A stretch of DNA of 64,000 nucleotides, taken from UBA6522 sp965237785 (GTDB lineage Bacteria; Pseudomonadota; Gammaproteobacteria; Steroidobacterales; Rariloculaceae). The stretch lies in contig OZ250159.1 of the NCBI GenBank assembly GCA_965237785.1, positions 4,154,001 through 4,218,000 of the forward strand, written 5' to 3'. The notes under the pieces are model-generated. The model made no database searches. It saw nothing but the letters and a program-made list of their open reading frames with translations, and was not told where the DNA came from. Positions 8,862-18,576 of this stretch are shown one piece after another (position 1 is the first letter of the stretch; every line of letters begins with the position of its first letter). The translations under genes were made by a program, and so were the position numbers.

Positions 8862-10310
8862 ATGACCAATTCCGGCGCCATTGCGCATTTCACCCCGGAT
8901 ATCACCTCGCGCCACGGCGAAGGGCTGACCCGGGAAGTGGCTCAATTCGTCGTGGATACGGGCTACGAGTCCTTGCCCGGGGACGTCGCGGAGCTGGCGA
9001 AGAAATCCATATTGGACGGGTTGGGTCTGGCCTTGTCGGGTTCGGTGGCGGAGAGCGGCCGGATCGTGCAGGAGTATTTGCGGGCGCAGGGTCTGCGCGG
9101 GGATACCACCGTGGTTGGGACCGGCCTTGGCGTGCAGGCGCGTTTTGCGGCGTTCGCCAACGGTGTGGCCGTGCATGCGGACGATTACGACGACACGCAG
9201 TTGGCGGTGCAGAAGGATCGGGTCTACGGACTGCTCACCCATCCCACCGCGCCTTGCCTGCCCGCCGCGCTGGCCGTCGCCGAGCAGCTCGGATGCAGCG
9301 GGCGGGACCTGGAGCTGGCCTACAACCTGGGGGTTGAGGTGGAGACGAAGATCTCCGAAGCCATGTCGCCGCGGCACTACCAGCACGGTTTTCATTCCAC
9401 CGCTACGTGCGGGGTCTTTGCCGCGGCTTCCGCGGCGGCGAAACTCCATGGGTTCGATGAGGAGCAGACGCGGCGCGCGCTGGCGATCGCGGCCAGTCAG
9501 GCGGGCGGGCTACGTGAGAACTTCGGTACCATGACCAAGCCTTTCCATGCCGGGCGCGCGGCGGAAGCCGGGGTGATTGCGGCCGATCTGGCGGGCGCCG
9601 GGTGGACCGCCGCCGAGAGCATCCTGGAATCGCCCCGGGGATTCTTTCAGGCCCACGGCGGCGGTTTCGCCCTGGAAGCCCTGCAAGGCCGGTTGGGAAA
9701 TCCCTGGACATTCGCCGAACCGGGCGTGTCCATCAAGCCCCATCCGTCCGGCTCGCTGACGCATCCGGGCATGACGAAGATGCTCGAGTTGATTCTCAAG
9801 CACGACATTCAACCCGGAGACGTGGAGCGGGTGAATGTGGGCACGAATCACAACATGCCCAACGCATTGATTCACCACCGGCCGACGGACGAACTGCAGG
9901 CCAAGTTTTCGATGGAATTCTGCATGGCGATCCTGTTGCTGGAGCGGCGGGGCGGGCTACCTGAATTTACCGATGAGATCGTCAACAGCCCGGACGTGCG
10001 CGAGATGATTCGCCGGATCGAATTCGGCGTCCATGCCCAGGCCGAAGCGGCGGGCTACGACAAGATGACGACGATCATCGACATCCGCATGCGCGACGGA
10101 CGAACCATTTCGGGGCGGGCCGACTTCGGCAAGGGCAGCCCGGCGAATCCCATGAGCTACGACGAGGTCGCGGACAAGTTCAGGGGCTGCGCGGAGTTTG
10201 CGAATTGGGACGAAGACCGCACGGATCAGATCGTGGAAACCGTGCGCGGCCTGGAACGGCTCGACTCGGTCAGTGAGCTGACACGGCTGCTGGCGCCGGT
10301 CGGGGGCTAA
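8862..10310 (+). CDS. MmgE/PrpD family protein (2-methylcitrate dehydratase / cis-aconitate decarboxylase fold)
   Basis: A 482-residue cytosolic protein of typical length. Family features include the N-terminal helical stretch KKSILDGLGLALSGS, the active-site region NGVAVHADDYDDTQ, HPTAPCLPAALAVAE, and GTMTKPFHAGRAAEAGV, followed by SIKPHPSGSLTHPGM. Members include 2-methylcitrate dehydratase, itaconate-forming cis-aconitate decarboxylase and iminodisuccinate epimerase, so substrate is not decidable here. ATG 8862 follows AGGGAG by 8 bp. It lies 82 bp after tctA on the same strand; the transporter may import its substrate. Its stop overlaps the convergent VOC gene. Confidence 0.92.
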   Translation: MTNSGAIAHFTPDITSRHGEGLTREVAQFVVDTGYESLPGDVAELAKKSILDGLGLALSGSVAESGRIVQEYLRAQGLRGDTTVVGTGLGVQARFAAFANGVAVHADDYDDTQLAVQKDRVYGLLTHPTAPCLPAALAVAEQLGCSGRDLELAYNLGVEVETKISEAMSPRHYQHGFHSTATCGVFAAASAAAKLHGFDEEQTRRALAIAASQAGGLRENFGTMTKPFHAGRAAEAGVIAADLAGAGWTAAESILESPRGFFQAHGGGFALEALQGRLGNPWTFAEPGVSIKPHPSGSLTHPGMTKMLELILKHDIQPGDVERVNVGTNHNMPNALIHHRPTDELQAKFSMEFCMAILLLERRGGLPEFTDEIVNSPDVREMIRRIEFGVHAQAEAAGYDKMTTIIDIRMRDGRTISGRADFGKGSPANPMSYDEVADKFRGCAEFANWDEDRTDQIVETVRGLERLDSVSELTRLLAPVGG

Positions 10311-10675
10311 TCCGGGAAATCGGACCAAACCGCCAGTTCGTAGCCATCCGGGTCCGTGAAATGAAACCGCCGACCGCCGGGGAACGCGAAAATCGGCTTG
10401 ACAATTCTACCTCCAGCCCCGCGGATGCTGTTTTGAATATCGCGCAGATCAGTGCCATAAAGTACGATCAGGGGGCCACCTGGCGTCACCGGTCCGCCGG
10501 CATCGAACCCACCCTTCATGCGGCCGTCGGAGAATTCGCAATAGGCCGGCCCGTAGTCGGTGAAGGTCCACCCGAATGCGGTGCCGTAAAACGCTTTTGA
10601 ACGAGCGATATCGGTGACGGTAAACTCCAAGTAATCGATGCATCGGTCAGGGTCGGTGTCCACGCTAATCTCCAA
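10307..10675 (-). CDS. VOC-family (glyoxalase-fold) protein
   Basis: A 122-residue single VOC module with two beta-alpha-beta-beta-beta repeats: residues ~14-60 (LEFTVTDIARSKAFYGTAFGW) and ~66-120, ending in the metal-site-like RFHFTDPDGYELAVWS. The DPDGYxLxxW motif carries the usual C-terminal Glu ligand. The family covers lyases, dioxygenases and resistance proteins; no specific function can be named. It is convergent with the MmgE/PrpD gene and the stops overlap by 3 bp. Confidence 0.88.
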   Translation of the reverse strand: MEISVDTDPDRCIDYLEFTVTDIARSKAFYGTAFGWTFTDYGPAYCEFSDGRMKGGFDAGGPVTPGGPLIVLYGTDLRDIQNSIRGAGGRIVKPIFAFPGGRRFHFTDPDGYELAVWSDFPD

Positions 10676-10944
10676 GCCGTTGGGATACGGCGGTGCATCT
10701 CACCACACACCGAGCTGCGATGCTATCGCGTGAGCGTTAACGGGACGCAGGTGCTGCGATCAATCTGTTTGTTAGGCTGGAAGATTCCCGGTGAATTTAC
10801 CGTACCGGGACATGACGTACTCGCCGGCTCGCAGTCTGCCGTCACAATGTCAAATTGATGATTGGATCATCAAACTGGCATGAAGACGGTGAGATCCGTC
10901 GTCTATTCCACCTCGATCATCGAATTCGCAAGTCCGACAGGCAG

Positions 10945-11313
10945 TTAATCCCACTCCTTCTCGACGCCGGCCTTGTTCGTCAGGAATCCGAGCAGGCAAC
11001 CGTTGGAGCCGTCCCTCAGTTGATGACATCGCACTGACACGGTGTCGCCGACGGTCACCTCATCCGGTTCCACGCCGCTTCTGACGAGTCCCCCGGCGCC
11101 CGCGGCTTCCATTGCCCAGACTGCGGGCTCACCGTCCTCACCGGTCACTTCCATGTAAATCCACGTATGGGGATTGATCCAGTGAAGCTGGGTCACGGTC
11201 CCCGTCAGATGCGTGTATTCGGTCATCTGGTAGTTGCCGTGGGAATGGTGTGCCCAGGCGGGCATCATCATGCAGGCCGCGGCCGCGGCCGTACTCAACC
11301 ACTTCAATTGCAT
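10945..11313 (-). CDS. DUF6152 periplasmic protein, minimal single-domain form
   Basis: A 122-residue secreted protein and the smallest DUF6152 member here. The signal peptide ends MMMPAWA, so the mature chain begins HHSHGNY. The conserved core follows: LTGTVTQLHWINPHTW (with the family Pro-His), then WAMEA and a DTVSVRC segment that forms an OB-like beta-barrel by family precedent. No enzymatic function is known for DUF6152. It is followed by a 269-bp gap with a 7-bp hairpin (10855-10873) and preceded 42 bp upstream by another secreted protein gene, perhaps cotranscribed. Confidence 0.85.
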   Translation of the reverse strand: MQLKWLSTAAAAACMMMPAWAHHSHGNYQMTEYTHLTGTVTQLHWINPHTWIYMEVTGEDGEPAVWAMEAAGAGGLVRSGVEPDEVTVGDTVSVRCHQLRDGSNGCLLGFLTNKAGVEKEWD

Positions 11314-11355
11314 TTCACTCTCCCGATCTCTCTCGTGTCTGCGCGCCTCTACCCG

Positions 11356-12009
11356 TCAGTCGGTGTCGTTACCCTGCCGGTCCTCGTTCCAACCCCTGGG
11401 CGCACCGCGGACCTTGATCGCTTCCGCGAAGTTCCGATAACGGATCCGGTCGCCGTTTTCATCGATGAATTCCAGCGTCTGCTGAAACTGCCCAGGCGGG
11501 GGCATGCCGGGCGTTACCGTGGCCTCGACGATGAACAGGTGGCTGTCGTGCAGATAGATGGCCGCATAGGTACGCGTCCCATCGTCATTGTTCATATGCA
11601 GTTGGTGGCCTTCCACCCGGTCGATGTAGTGATAGGCATCGTAGGCAATCTCGCCGCCCCTGCTGCGCAGATTGGCGGCCGCATAGGCAATCGACGCTCG
11701 AACGTCCACTTCCCAGTAGAGCAGGTAGTCCGCTTCGGTCCTGGCGCGTTCCGTGTGAATTCTCAGGGAATCGGAGTAATCCACGACCGTGACGGTGTAT
11801 CGATTGCCGCCGTCCTCGTACCTGTAGACCCGCGCTGGAAAGGTCGCGCCGTACTCGGAGGCGTAGTCGATGTCCTCGACCTGGAATTCACCGGGGGTGT
11901 AGATTCGGAACCGGTCTGCCGTGCTCGTGAATTGATGCCAGCCCTGCGCGCCGGCGGGTCCGAGACACAGTGACATCGAAAACGCCAGAAACCACGTTGA
12001 TGCACGCAT
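11356..12009 (-). CDS. Secreted protein of unknown function
   Basis: A 217-residue protein with a clear signal peptide (MRASTWFLAFSMSLCLGPAGA, cleavage before QGW). The mature part has alternating beta-strand character and many Tyr/Asp residues, for example FTSTADRFRIYTPGEF and RYTVTVVDYSD; it resembles small exported lipid-binding or stress-response beta proteins but I do not recognise the family. ATG 12009 is chosen over an upstream ATG (12174) because GGGGAG sits 5 bp before it and a signal peptide follows directly. It is upstream of the minimal DUF6152 gene on the same strand. Confidence 0.75.
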   Translation of the reverse strand: MRASTWFLAFSMSLCLGPAGAQGWHQFTSTADRFRIYTPGEFQVEDIDYASEYGATFPARVYRYEDGGNRYTVTVVDYSDSLRIHTERARTEADYLLYWEVDVRASIAYAAANLRSRGGEIAYDAYHYIDRVEGHQLHMNNDDGTRTYAAIYLHDSHLFIVEATVTPGMPPPGQFQQTLEFIDENGDRIRYRNFAEAIKVRGAPRGWNEDRQGNDTD

Positions 12010-12091
12010 TTCCACTCCCCTCATGAACCGAGTCATAGAATATTGCCAGAAAAGCGTGATTGCTGTCTCGCTGCCAACGATTACGTTTTTG

Positions 12092-13174
12092 TCATTCGCG
12101 CACCAGGCCGCGGTAAAGCTCCATGGTTCGCTCAATGGTGTCTTCCACCCTGAAGTGCGTCCGAATGCGCTCACGCGCGGCCGCGCCCAGCCGCTTCCGC
12201 AACTCAGGGTCTTCGTACAGCCTGCGGATGGCGCGGCTGATCGCCCCGGAATCGCGGGGTGGGACTACCAGACCGCTGACGCCGTCAACCACCAGCTCCG
12301 GGCTGCCGCCGCTGTCGGTGACGACGGGCGGTGTCGCGTATGCCATGGCTTCGATCACGGACCGGGGCAGCCCCTCGCGCTTGACGGAAGGCAGTACCGC
12401 CGCATCGCAGGCCGCGGCGATGGACGGGGCGTCGGACCGATAACCAGGTCGATGGATTCTCGCCGCGGCGGGACTCGCGGCAATCCTTCTATCGAGTGCC
12501 TTCCCGCTCATGTTGCCAACGAGCAGCAAATGCACGTCGCCGGGCAAATCCGCCATGGCATCCACCAGCAGCTTGATTCCCTTGCGCGGCCGGTAGTTGG
12601 CCACGCAGGCGACGGCAAACGCCGCCCTGGGGATGCCGAGCGTGCGCAAGTCCGCCGCCGGTTCGGTGTACCACTCCAGACTGTGGCCCTTGTGGATCGT
12701 CACCAGCCGGTCCGCGGGCATTCGCAGCAGCGCCGGACGCATGTCGAGAAAGTACTTCCGGACCGCATCGGCTACGCAAACGATTCGATCGATCCGCGGG
12801 TTGAGGAAGCGCATCCAGGAAACCGGGCTGAAAAAACTCACGTTGCCGACGATGCCGCGGTAGGCGACGATTCGCACGGGCAGGCCGCGGGAGGCGCGCA
12901 AACCGTTCCGCAACGACCGATTGCCGAAGAGGTGCAGAATGTCGTATCGGCCCCGCGTCAACTCCGCGCGTAGTCGGCCAACGCCGCGCGCGCCGGTCCG
13001 GCCGGCCGCGGCGATATCCACCAGGGGTACGCCCGCGGAGCCGAGCGTATTGTTCGCCGCCTCCGAGCGGGTACGCACGACGGCCAATTCGATGCCGGCG
13101 CGGCGCGTGCCGATAAAGGTGGCTACCGTGGGACGGTCCGGATCCTCGGTGATGCAAAGTACGCGGATGCTCAT
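12092..13174 (-). CDS. Glycosyltransferase family 4 (GT-B fold)
   Basis: A 360-residue GT-B glycosyltransferase. The N-terminal acceptor domain carries DILHLFGNRSLRNGLRASRG, and the C-terminal donor domain carries VACVANYRPRKGIKLLVDAM, then the nucleotide-sugar site PSVKREGLPRSVIEAMAYATP followed by DSGGSPELV. It probably acts on the cytosolic face of the inner membrane in LPS or exopolysaccharide assembly. Acceptor and sugar are unknown. The next gene upstream is the SNF2 helicase (21 bp gap), and a GT9 gene lies beyond it on the other strand. Confidence 0.92.
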   Translation of the reverse strand: MSIRVLCITEDPDRPTVATFIGTRRAGIELAVVRTRSEAANNTLGSAGVPLVDIAAAGRTGARGVGRLRAELTRGRYDILHLFGNRSLRNGLRASRGLPVRIVAYRGIVGNVSFFSPVSWMRFLNPRIDRIVCVADAVRKYFLDMRPALLRMPADRLVTIHKGHSLEWYTEPAADLRTLGIPRAAFAVACVANYRPRKGIKLLVDAMADLPGDVHLLLVGNMSGKALDRRIAASPAAARIHRPGYRSDAPSIAAACDAAVLPSVKREGLPRSVIEAMAYATPPVVTDSGGSPELVVDGVSGLVVPPRDSGAISRAIRRLYEDPELRKRLGAAARERIRTHFRVEDTIERTMELYRGLVRE

Positions 13175-13195
13175 GGCGCGATATCAACCGAGGCG

Positions 13196-16100
13196 CTACG
13201 CGAGCGGAGCGCCCCCGAGTGGTTGGCGTAGCAATTTCAGCAACTCGTCCGCCTTCAACCGGCCGGCGGCGTCGGCGCCTTCCAGCAATTGGTCGGCCAA
13301 GCCGCGCTTACGGTGGTGCAAGTCAACGATCTGTTCCTCGATCGTGCCCTCGGTAACCAGCCGATAGATGGTCACCGGGCGGGTCTGGCCGATCCGGTGG
13401 GCGCGGTCCGATGCCTGGTCCTCCACGGCCGGGTTCCACCACGGGTCCATGTGAATGACGTAGTCGGCCGCGGTCAGGTTGAGGCCGAAGCCGCCGGCCT
13501 TCAGCGAAATCAGAAAGACGTCGCCCTGGCCGGCCTGGAAGGCCGCGATGCGTTTGGCGCGGGCCTTTGCGGGCGTGCCGCCGTCGAGGTATTGGTAAGC
13601 GATACCGGCCTTTTTCAAGTGCTCCTCGATCAACCTCAAGTGCATGACGAACTGGGAGAACACCAACACCTTGTGGCGGTTCTCGATCAGTTCGTCGAGG
13701 GTCGTTGCGAAGGTATCGAGCTTTGAACTCTTGGGCGTGTCATCCCCGGCGTCGAGCACCAGCCTGGGGTTGCAGCAGGCCAGCCGGAGCCTCGTCAGGT
13801 GGGCAAGGACCTGGACGCGGCGGGCGCCCTCGCCGACCTCGGGATTCACTGCGCGGGCCGCTTCAAGTTCCTCCACCGCGCGCTGGCGCAGGACTTCATA
13901 GAGGGCGGCTTCGTCCGCGGACATCGTCACATGCAGGGTGATTTCCGTGCGTTCCGGCAGGTCGTCTAGGACCTCGCTCTTCAACCGCCGCAGCATGAAC
14001 GGCGCAATGAGGCGGCGAAGCCGGGCCTGAGCCTTCAAATCGCCGTCGCGCTCGATGGGGAAGCCGAAATTGCGGCGGTATTGTTCCTTGGAACCCAACA
14101 GACCGGGATTCGCAAAGCTAAAGAGTGAAAACAGGTCCATCAGGTTGTTCTGGATGGGCGTCCCGGTGGTGATCAGGCGGAAATCCGCGGCAAGCTGCCG
14201 GGCGGCGCGGGCGCGTTTGGCGGACGGATTCTTGATGGCCTGGGCTTCGTCCAGCACGGCGCTGTGCCAATGGACGGCGGCGAGCCGCTCGGTGTCGTTC
14301 TGAAGCACGCCATAGGTGGTGATATAGAGGTCGAAGGCCGCCGGGTCTTCGAGTAACGTCAAGCGCGAAGCCGCCGCGCCCGTGTACAGCTTGATGTTCA
14401 GGGTCGGCGCAAACCGGCGGGCCTCGTCGATCCAGTTTGCGGCCACTGAGGTGGGCGCGACGACCAGCGCCGGTCCCGCCGGCGCCCGATCCAGAAGCAC
14501 GGCGAGGGTTTGCACGGTCTTGCCCAGCCCCATGTCATCGGCGAGGCAGCCGCCGGCGCCCCAGCGGCTCAGACGCGCGAGCCAGCGGAAGCCGTCGAGT
14601 TGATAGGGGCGCAGTTCGGCCTGCAGCGTGCTCGGCAATTCCGGTTCGAAGGATTGCGCCGCATCGAGGTTGGCGCGTAACTCGCGCCAGCCGTCGTCGG
14701 CGTTGAGATCGGCGCCCTCGAATAGTTCGTCCAGCGCCAGCGCCGCCAGCGGATGCAGACGCATGTCGCCCCGTGCCGCCGGCGACGCAAGGCTCGCCAA
14801 GTCATCCAGTTGGCGGCGAAAGGCGCCGGTGAGGGCGAGGAACTCGCCATCGCCCAGTTCAAGGAAGCGGGATCCGGGGTTTGTTTCCAGCAAGGCGAAC
14901 AACTGTTTGAGATCGAGCACCCGCTGGTCGTCCACGGCGAGTTTTCCGGACGCCCGCATCCACCGGTCGGCGGACTTCACCGTCAACGACAGGGCCGATG
15001 TCGAGCGGTGGGCGACGATGCGGAACGGCTCGCCCTTCGGCCATTTGCAGCGCGCGTTGGCGGTCGCCAATTGTTCCAGGAACTCAAGGCACTGCGCCGG
15101 TTCAGAGAGCGTCAACGGTTCGTATTCCGTGGGCCATGACGCCAATGGCCGGCAGTTCTCTATCAGCCGCGCCGCGGCGTTGCGTTCGGCCGCGAGATCG
15201 CGTTGCGCCTGCACTCGATGGCCGTCGCGATTGGCAAATACGGTCGTGCCGCCCTTGCCCGGCTCGAAGCAGATGTCCGAGTCCGGGATCGGCTCCACTG
15301 CCAGCGACGCGGTCAAGCCGGAGTTCAGTCCCAGGGGTTCCAGGCGCACCCAGGGCTCCGCATCCGCGTCGACCGGTACCGCCGTCGCCGCGCTGCCGGC
15401 GGCGGCGCTCTGCACGCGGACCTGGGACGTCAGCCCGGAGACCGCTTCGAGCACGCGGGGTATGGCGTCCGCGGGCAATTCCAGCCCCTTGGGCGGGATG
15501 ACATCGAACAGACGCCGGTGATCGGCGGTAAACCGCGTCACCTCATATCGGCGGGGCGATACCGCGGTTATGCTGTAGGCGCCGTCGGACTGGAATCCGT
15601 GGGGTTCGATGGTGACCAAGGTACGGTCTCCGGCGCCTTCGCCGACGCTCAACTCGGGCTCGCGGCGAACGATGTCGACCGGTTCGCCGGACGTGTTGAA
15701 CACATGCGGATGGCCGGCCAGGGCGAACAGGCCGCTCCCGCCCAGGTGGTACTCCACGCGGCCCCAGCTATGGTGGGTGGCGATAGCGGCCGCCGCGTCG
15801 CGGTCCTGCGTGAGCAGGAAGTCCATCCGCGCGGCTTCGGCGGCGAGGCGTTTGAGGGCGACCTTGCGGCCCTTGCTCCAAGCGCCGTTCTTGTTTTGCT
15901 GCTGTACGCGCGGTTTGATTTCAATATCGTAGTCGTGGTGGAGATCCCAGACGAGCCGCTTTTTTGCCGGCGCCTTGGCGGCGCGCTTGCGGCCCTGCTT
16001 GTTGCTGGCGTCATAGGCCAGACGCTCCAGCGCCTTCAGGGAATGCTCCCAGCCGGGAACCGGCGCGGCAAGATCGGCCAGAGTCGTGGCGCCGAGTTGC

Positions 16101-17362
16101 TCGTGCAGCCGTTGGTGAGCCGGTAATTCGGCAAGGAGTTCGCGGTCGCCGTTCAGTTCGGCGAATCGGCGCAGCGTTTCGTCGCATTCGGCCACGACCC
16201 AGGCGAAACGGTTCTCGACCGCGCGGTTGCGGTAGGCGAGCATCCGCGCCCGCCACGCCTGGCCGCCGCCGTCGCCGAAATCCCCCTGCCAGCAGCCGCT
16301 GAGACTTTCCAACAAGGTCTGCAAGCCCGGTTCGCGCGAATATCGCACGCGGCCGGGCTGGCCTTGACGCACATAAATGGCTTCCATCGTGAAACTAACC
16401 AGATTGGTCCAGTGGACAACCCGCCGTTCGGCGGCGCGCTGCAATTTATCGAGCTGGGCCAGGGACGCCGGCGAGTCCATCCGCACCAGGGATACGAGCG
16501 ACAGCGCGAACGCGGGCAAGTCCGGAAACACATATTGCTTGCGCGTGCCGGACCTGTCGGCGGCGATTGCGGCGTCGATATATCCGCGCGCTCCGTCGTC
16601 GTCGCCGCGCAGCGCCGCTACCGCTGCCCGTGTCGCCGCCAGTCCGGTGGCCGCGGCCCTGGTCTCGCGTGCGGCCGGGGACAGCGCCGCGAAGACGGCT
16701 TCCGCTTCCTCAAAGCCTCCCTGGAGAATGCGAATAAAGGCGATATCGGCGGCATGAATCTCGGGCGAGGAACTCAGTCTGCCGTATGCCGCGATCACCG
16801 GATCGGGCGGCGCGGTGGTGTCAATGACATAGTGGATACAAGCGGTGAGTGCGTGGTCGAGATGGCGTTCCGGCAAGGCGGCGAGCAGATCCTCCGCCAA
16901 CGGTTCGGCGAGGAATTCCCAGTCCTCAAGACGGTGCTCATAATCGTCTATCAACGCGTTGAGACGAGCTGCGTTGCCGGTGACCACGGAGCAGCGCAAC
17001 TGCATCTCGCGCTGGAAGGGGTCGGACCAGACGCTCTGGCTGGTGGCCCGGAAGGCGGCCAGGATCGGCTCGATACGGTCCTGGGCTTTGGCCATGCGCG
17101 TCAGAGGTAACGCCCAGGCCGGGGCGGCGAGAACGCCGCCGGTGCGCGCCCGCCGGCCGATACCCGTGGCAATGAGTTCGCGGTTACATTGCCGGATGCA
17201 CTGGTCGGTCAGCCGCCGGTCCGGCGCTTCGATGCCGGCCTGGGCCAAGATATTCCGCATGCGTCGTGCGCCCAGCGCGTGCGGCGCCACCACGCCGTAG
17301 GTCCGAGCGACCAATTGGGCGGCGGGGGAAAGGGCGGTATAGAGATCGGCGTCGTACGGCAC
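13196..17362 (-). CDS. SNF2-family DEAD/DEAH-box helicase with very long N-terminal region
   Basis: A 1388-residue protein. The C-terminal ~480 residues form a complete Swi2/Snf2 ATPase: motif I DDMGLGKT (~residue 944), motif II DEAQ (~1040), motif III TGTPIQNN, and in RecA lobe 2 VLVFSQFVMHL (~1234) and the AHRIGQTRPV box (~1324). The preceding ~900 residues contain no domain I can name: the first ~100 look winged-helix-like, residues ~100-450 are helical and repeat-like, and ~480-900 are mixed. Such proteins act as dsDNA translocases in repair, transcription or defence. No methylase or nuclease partner is adjacent, so a defence role is not supported. Confidence 0.93.
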   Translation of the reverse strand: MPYDADLYTALSPAAQLVARTYGVVAPHALGARRMRNILAQAGIEAPDRRLTDQCIRQCNRELIATGIGRRARTGGVLAAPAWALPLTRMAKAQDRIEPILAAFRATSQSVWSDPFQREMQLRCSVVTGNAARLNALIDDYEHRLEDWEFLAEPLAEDLLAALPERHLDHALTACIHYVIDTTAPPDPVIAAYGRLSSSPEIHAADIAFIRILQGGFEEAEAVFAALSPAARETRAAATGLAATRAAVAALRGDDDGARGYIDAAIAADRSGTRKQYVFPDLPAFALSLVSLVRMDSPASLAQLDKLQRAAERRVVHWTNLVSFTMEAIYVRQGQPGRVRYSREPGLQTLLESLSGCWQGDFGDGGGQAWRARMLAYRNRAVENRFAWVVAECDETLRRFAELNGDRELLAELPAHQRLHEQLGATTLADLAAPVPGWEHSLKALERLAYDASNKQGRKRAAKAPAKKRLVWDLHHDYDIEIKPRVQQQNKNGAWSKGRKVALKRLAAEAARMDFLLTQDRDAAAAIATHHSWGRVEYHLGGSGLFALAGHPHVFNTSGEPVDIVRREPELSVGEGAGDRTLVTIEPHGFQSDGAYSITAVSPRRYEVTRFTADHRRLFDVIPPKGLELPADAIPRVLEAVSGLTSQVRVQSAAAGSAATAVPVDADAEPWVRLEPLGLNSGLTASLAVEPIPDSDICFEPGKGGTTVFANRDGHRVQAQRDLAAERNAAARLIENCRPLASWPTEYEPLTLSEPAQCLEFLEQLATANARCKWPKGEPFRIVAHRSTSALSLTVKSADRWMRASGKLAVDDQRVLDLKQLFALLETNPGSRFLELGDGEFLALTGAFRRQLDDLASLASPAARGDMRLHPLAALALDELFEGADLNADDGWRELRANLDAAQSFEPELPSTLQAELRPYQLDGFRWLARLSRWGAGGCLADDMGLGKTVQTLAVLLDRAPAGPALVVAPTSVAANWIDEARRFAPTLNIKLYTGAAASRLTLLEDPAAFDLYITTYGVLQNDTERLAAVHWHSAVLDEAQAIKNPSAKRARAARQLAADFRLITTGTPIQNNLMDLFSLFSFANPGLLGSKEQYRRNFGFPIERDGDLKAQARLRRLIAPFMLRRLKSEVLDDLPERTEITLHVTMSADEAALYEVLRQRAVEELEAARAVNPEVGEGARRVQVLAHLTRLRLACCNPRLVLDAGDDTPKSSKLDTFATTLDELIENRHKVLVFSQFVMHLRLIEEHLKKAGIAYQYLDGGTPAKARAKRIAAFQAGQGDVFLISLKAGGFGLNLTAADYVIHMDPWWNPAVEDQASDRAHRIGQTRPVTIYRLVTEGTIEEQIVDLHHRKRGLADQLLEGADAAGRLKADELLKLLRQPLGGAPLA

Positions 17363-17488
17363 GGCGAGAGGATCTCAAGCGCCGTGCGCATCGTCAACAA
17401 GGCTGCGCGTGCGCCGGCCGCGCCGGCGGTATCAAAAGGCGGTGGCGTTGCAGTATTATTTTCGCAACTCCCGCCGCCGCAGCCGCTT

Positions 17489-18571
17489 GTGTCGTTCGCA
17501 CCCGATCTCCCGCCAAAGAGGCTTTGCATCGTCAGGTTGTCTTCTATCGGAGACATCTGCCACACGGTTCCGGTCGTTCGTGCGATCCAACGGGCTTGGC
17601 CGCGGACCGAACTGACCTGGATCATCGGCAGCGTCGAGCACGAACTGCTCGCGGGTCTGGAAGGGGTGGAGTTCGTCATCCTCAACAAGGGGCGCGGGCT
17701 TGGCGGCTATCTCGATGTCCGCCGTGCGCTTGACGGGCGGCGGTTCGATCTCCTGCTGCACATGCATGCCTCGCTGCGAGCCAACCTCGTGAGTCTCCTG
17801 GTATCCGCGCGCACACGGCTCGGCATGGACCGCGCTCGCGCCAGGGACGGTCAATGGCTGTTCTGCAATCAACGTATTCCCGCCACACCACGACAGCACG
17901 TCATGGATGGGTTGTTCGAGTTTTCCAACGTCCTCGGCATACCGCGGGATGAGCCGCGCTGGAATATCCCGCTGGCCGAGGACGACCAGCGCTTCGCCCA
18001 GCGGTACATTGATGGCTCACAGCCCGCGTTGGTGATCAGTCCGGTCACGGCCCAGCGGTTACGCAACTACCGCAACTGGCGCGCCGAGCACTATGCTGGC
18101 GCGGCCGACTTCGCCTGGCGGCGCTACGGTGCCAGGGTGCTGCTCACCGGCGGCTCGACCGAGCTGGAACTCGAGTACGGCAGGCTGATCCGCCGGCACG
18201 CGCGCTGCCCGATCGTCAATCTCATCGGCGAGACCACGTTGAAGCAGTTGCTCGCGCTCCTGGAGCGCGCCACGGTGGTGCTTTGCCCGGACTCGGGGCC
18301 GGCGCACATGGCCACGGCTGCGGCAACTCCCGTGGTGGGCCTGTACGCAACATCCAATCGCCACCGCACCGGCCCGTACAATTCTCAGCACCTGGTTATC
18401 GACAAATACCCGCAGGCCGTGGAACGGGAGTTCGGCAAGAAAGTCGACGAGATCCGCTGGGGACGCCGGGTCCGCAATCCCGGCGCCATGGATCTCATCG
18501 CCCTGGCGGACGTCACCCGACGGCTCGCAACCGCGTTCGAGCAGCGGGGCGTTGCTTCACCCGGCGGCTGA
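17489..18571 (+). CDS. Glycosyltransferase family 9 (heptosyltransferase-like)
   Basis: About 360 residues, similar to ADP-heptose:LPS heptosyltransferases. It opens with KRLCIVRLSSIGDICHTVPV, the GT9 N-terminal signature, followed by DLLLHMHASLRANL and the donor-site region TTLKQLLALLERA...CPDSGPAHMA, with GLYATSNRHRTGPY near the end. The reading frame is open from 17189; GTG 17489 is chosen because family homology begins there, but GTG 17384, which has GAGAGG upstream, is a real alternative that adds 35 non-conserved residues. It probably works in LPS core synthesis at the inner membrane. It is divergent from the SNF2 gene. Confidence 0.9.
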   Translation: MSFAPDLPPKRLCIVRLSSIGDICHTVPVVRAIQRAWPRTELTWIIGSVEHELLAGLEGVEFVILNKGRGLGGYLDVRRALDGRRFDLLLHMHASLRANLVSLLVSARTRLGMDRARARDGQWLFCNQRIPATPRQHVMDGLFEFSNVLGIPRDEPRWNIPLAEDDQRFAQRYIDGSQPALVISPVTAQRLRNYRNWRAEHYAGAADFAWRRYGARVLLTGGSTELELEYGRLIRRHARCPIVNLIGETTLKQLLALLERATVVLCPDSGPAHMATAAATPVVGLYATSNRHRTGPYNSQHLVIDKYPQAVEREFGKKVDEIRWGRRVRNPGAMDLIALADVTRRLATAFEQRGVASPGG

Positions 18572-18576
18572 CCGCG

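Noticed and set aside
13196..18571. SNF2 helicase region as a phage-defence island
   Set aside because: Flanking genes are glycosyltransferases and no nuclease, methylase or known defence partner is present.
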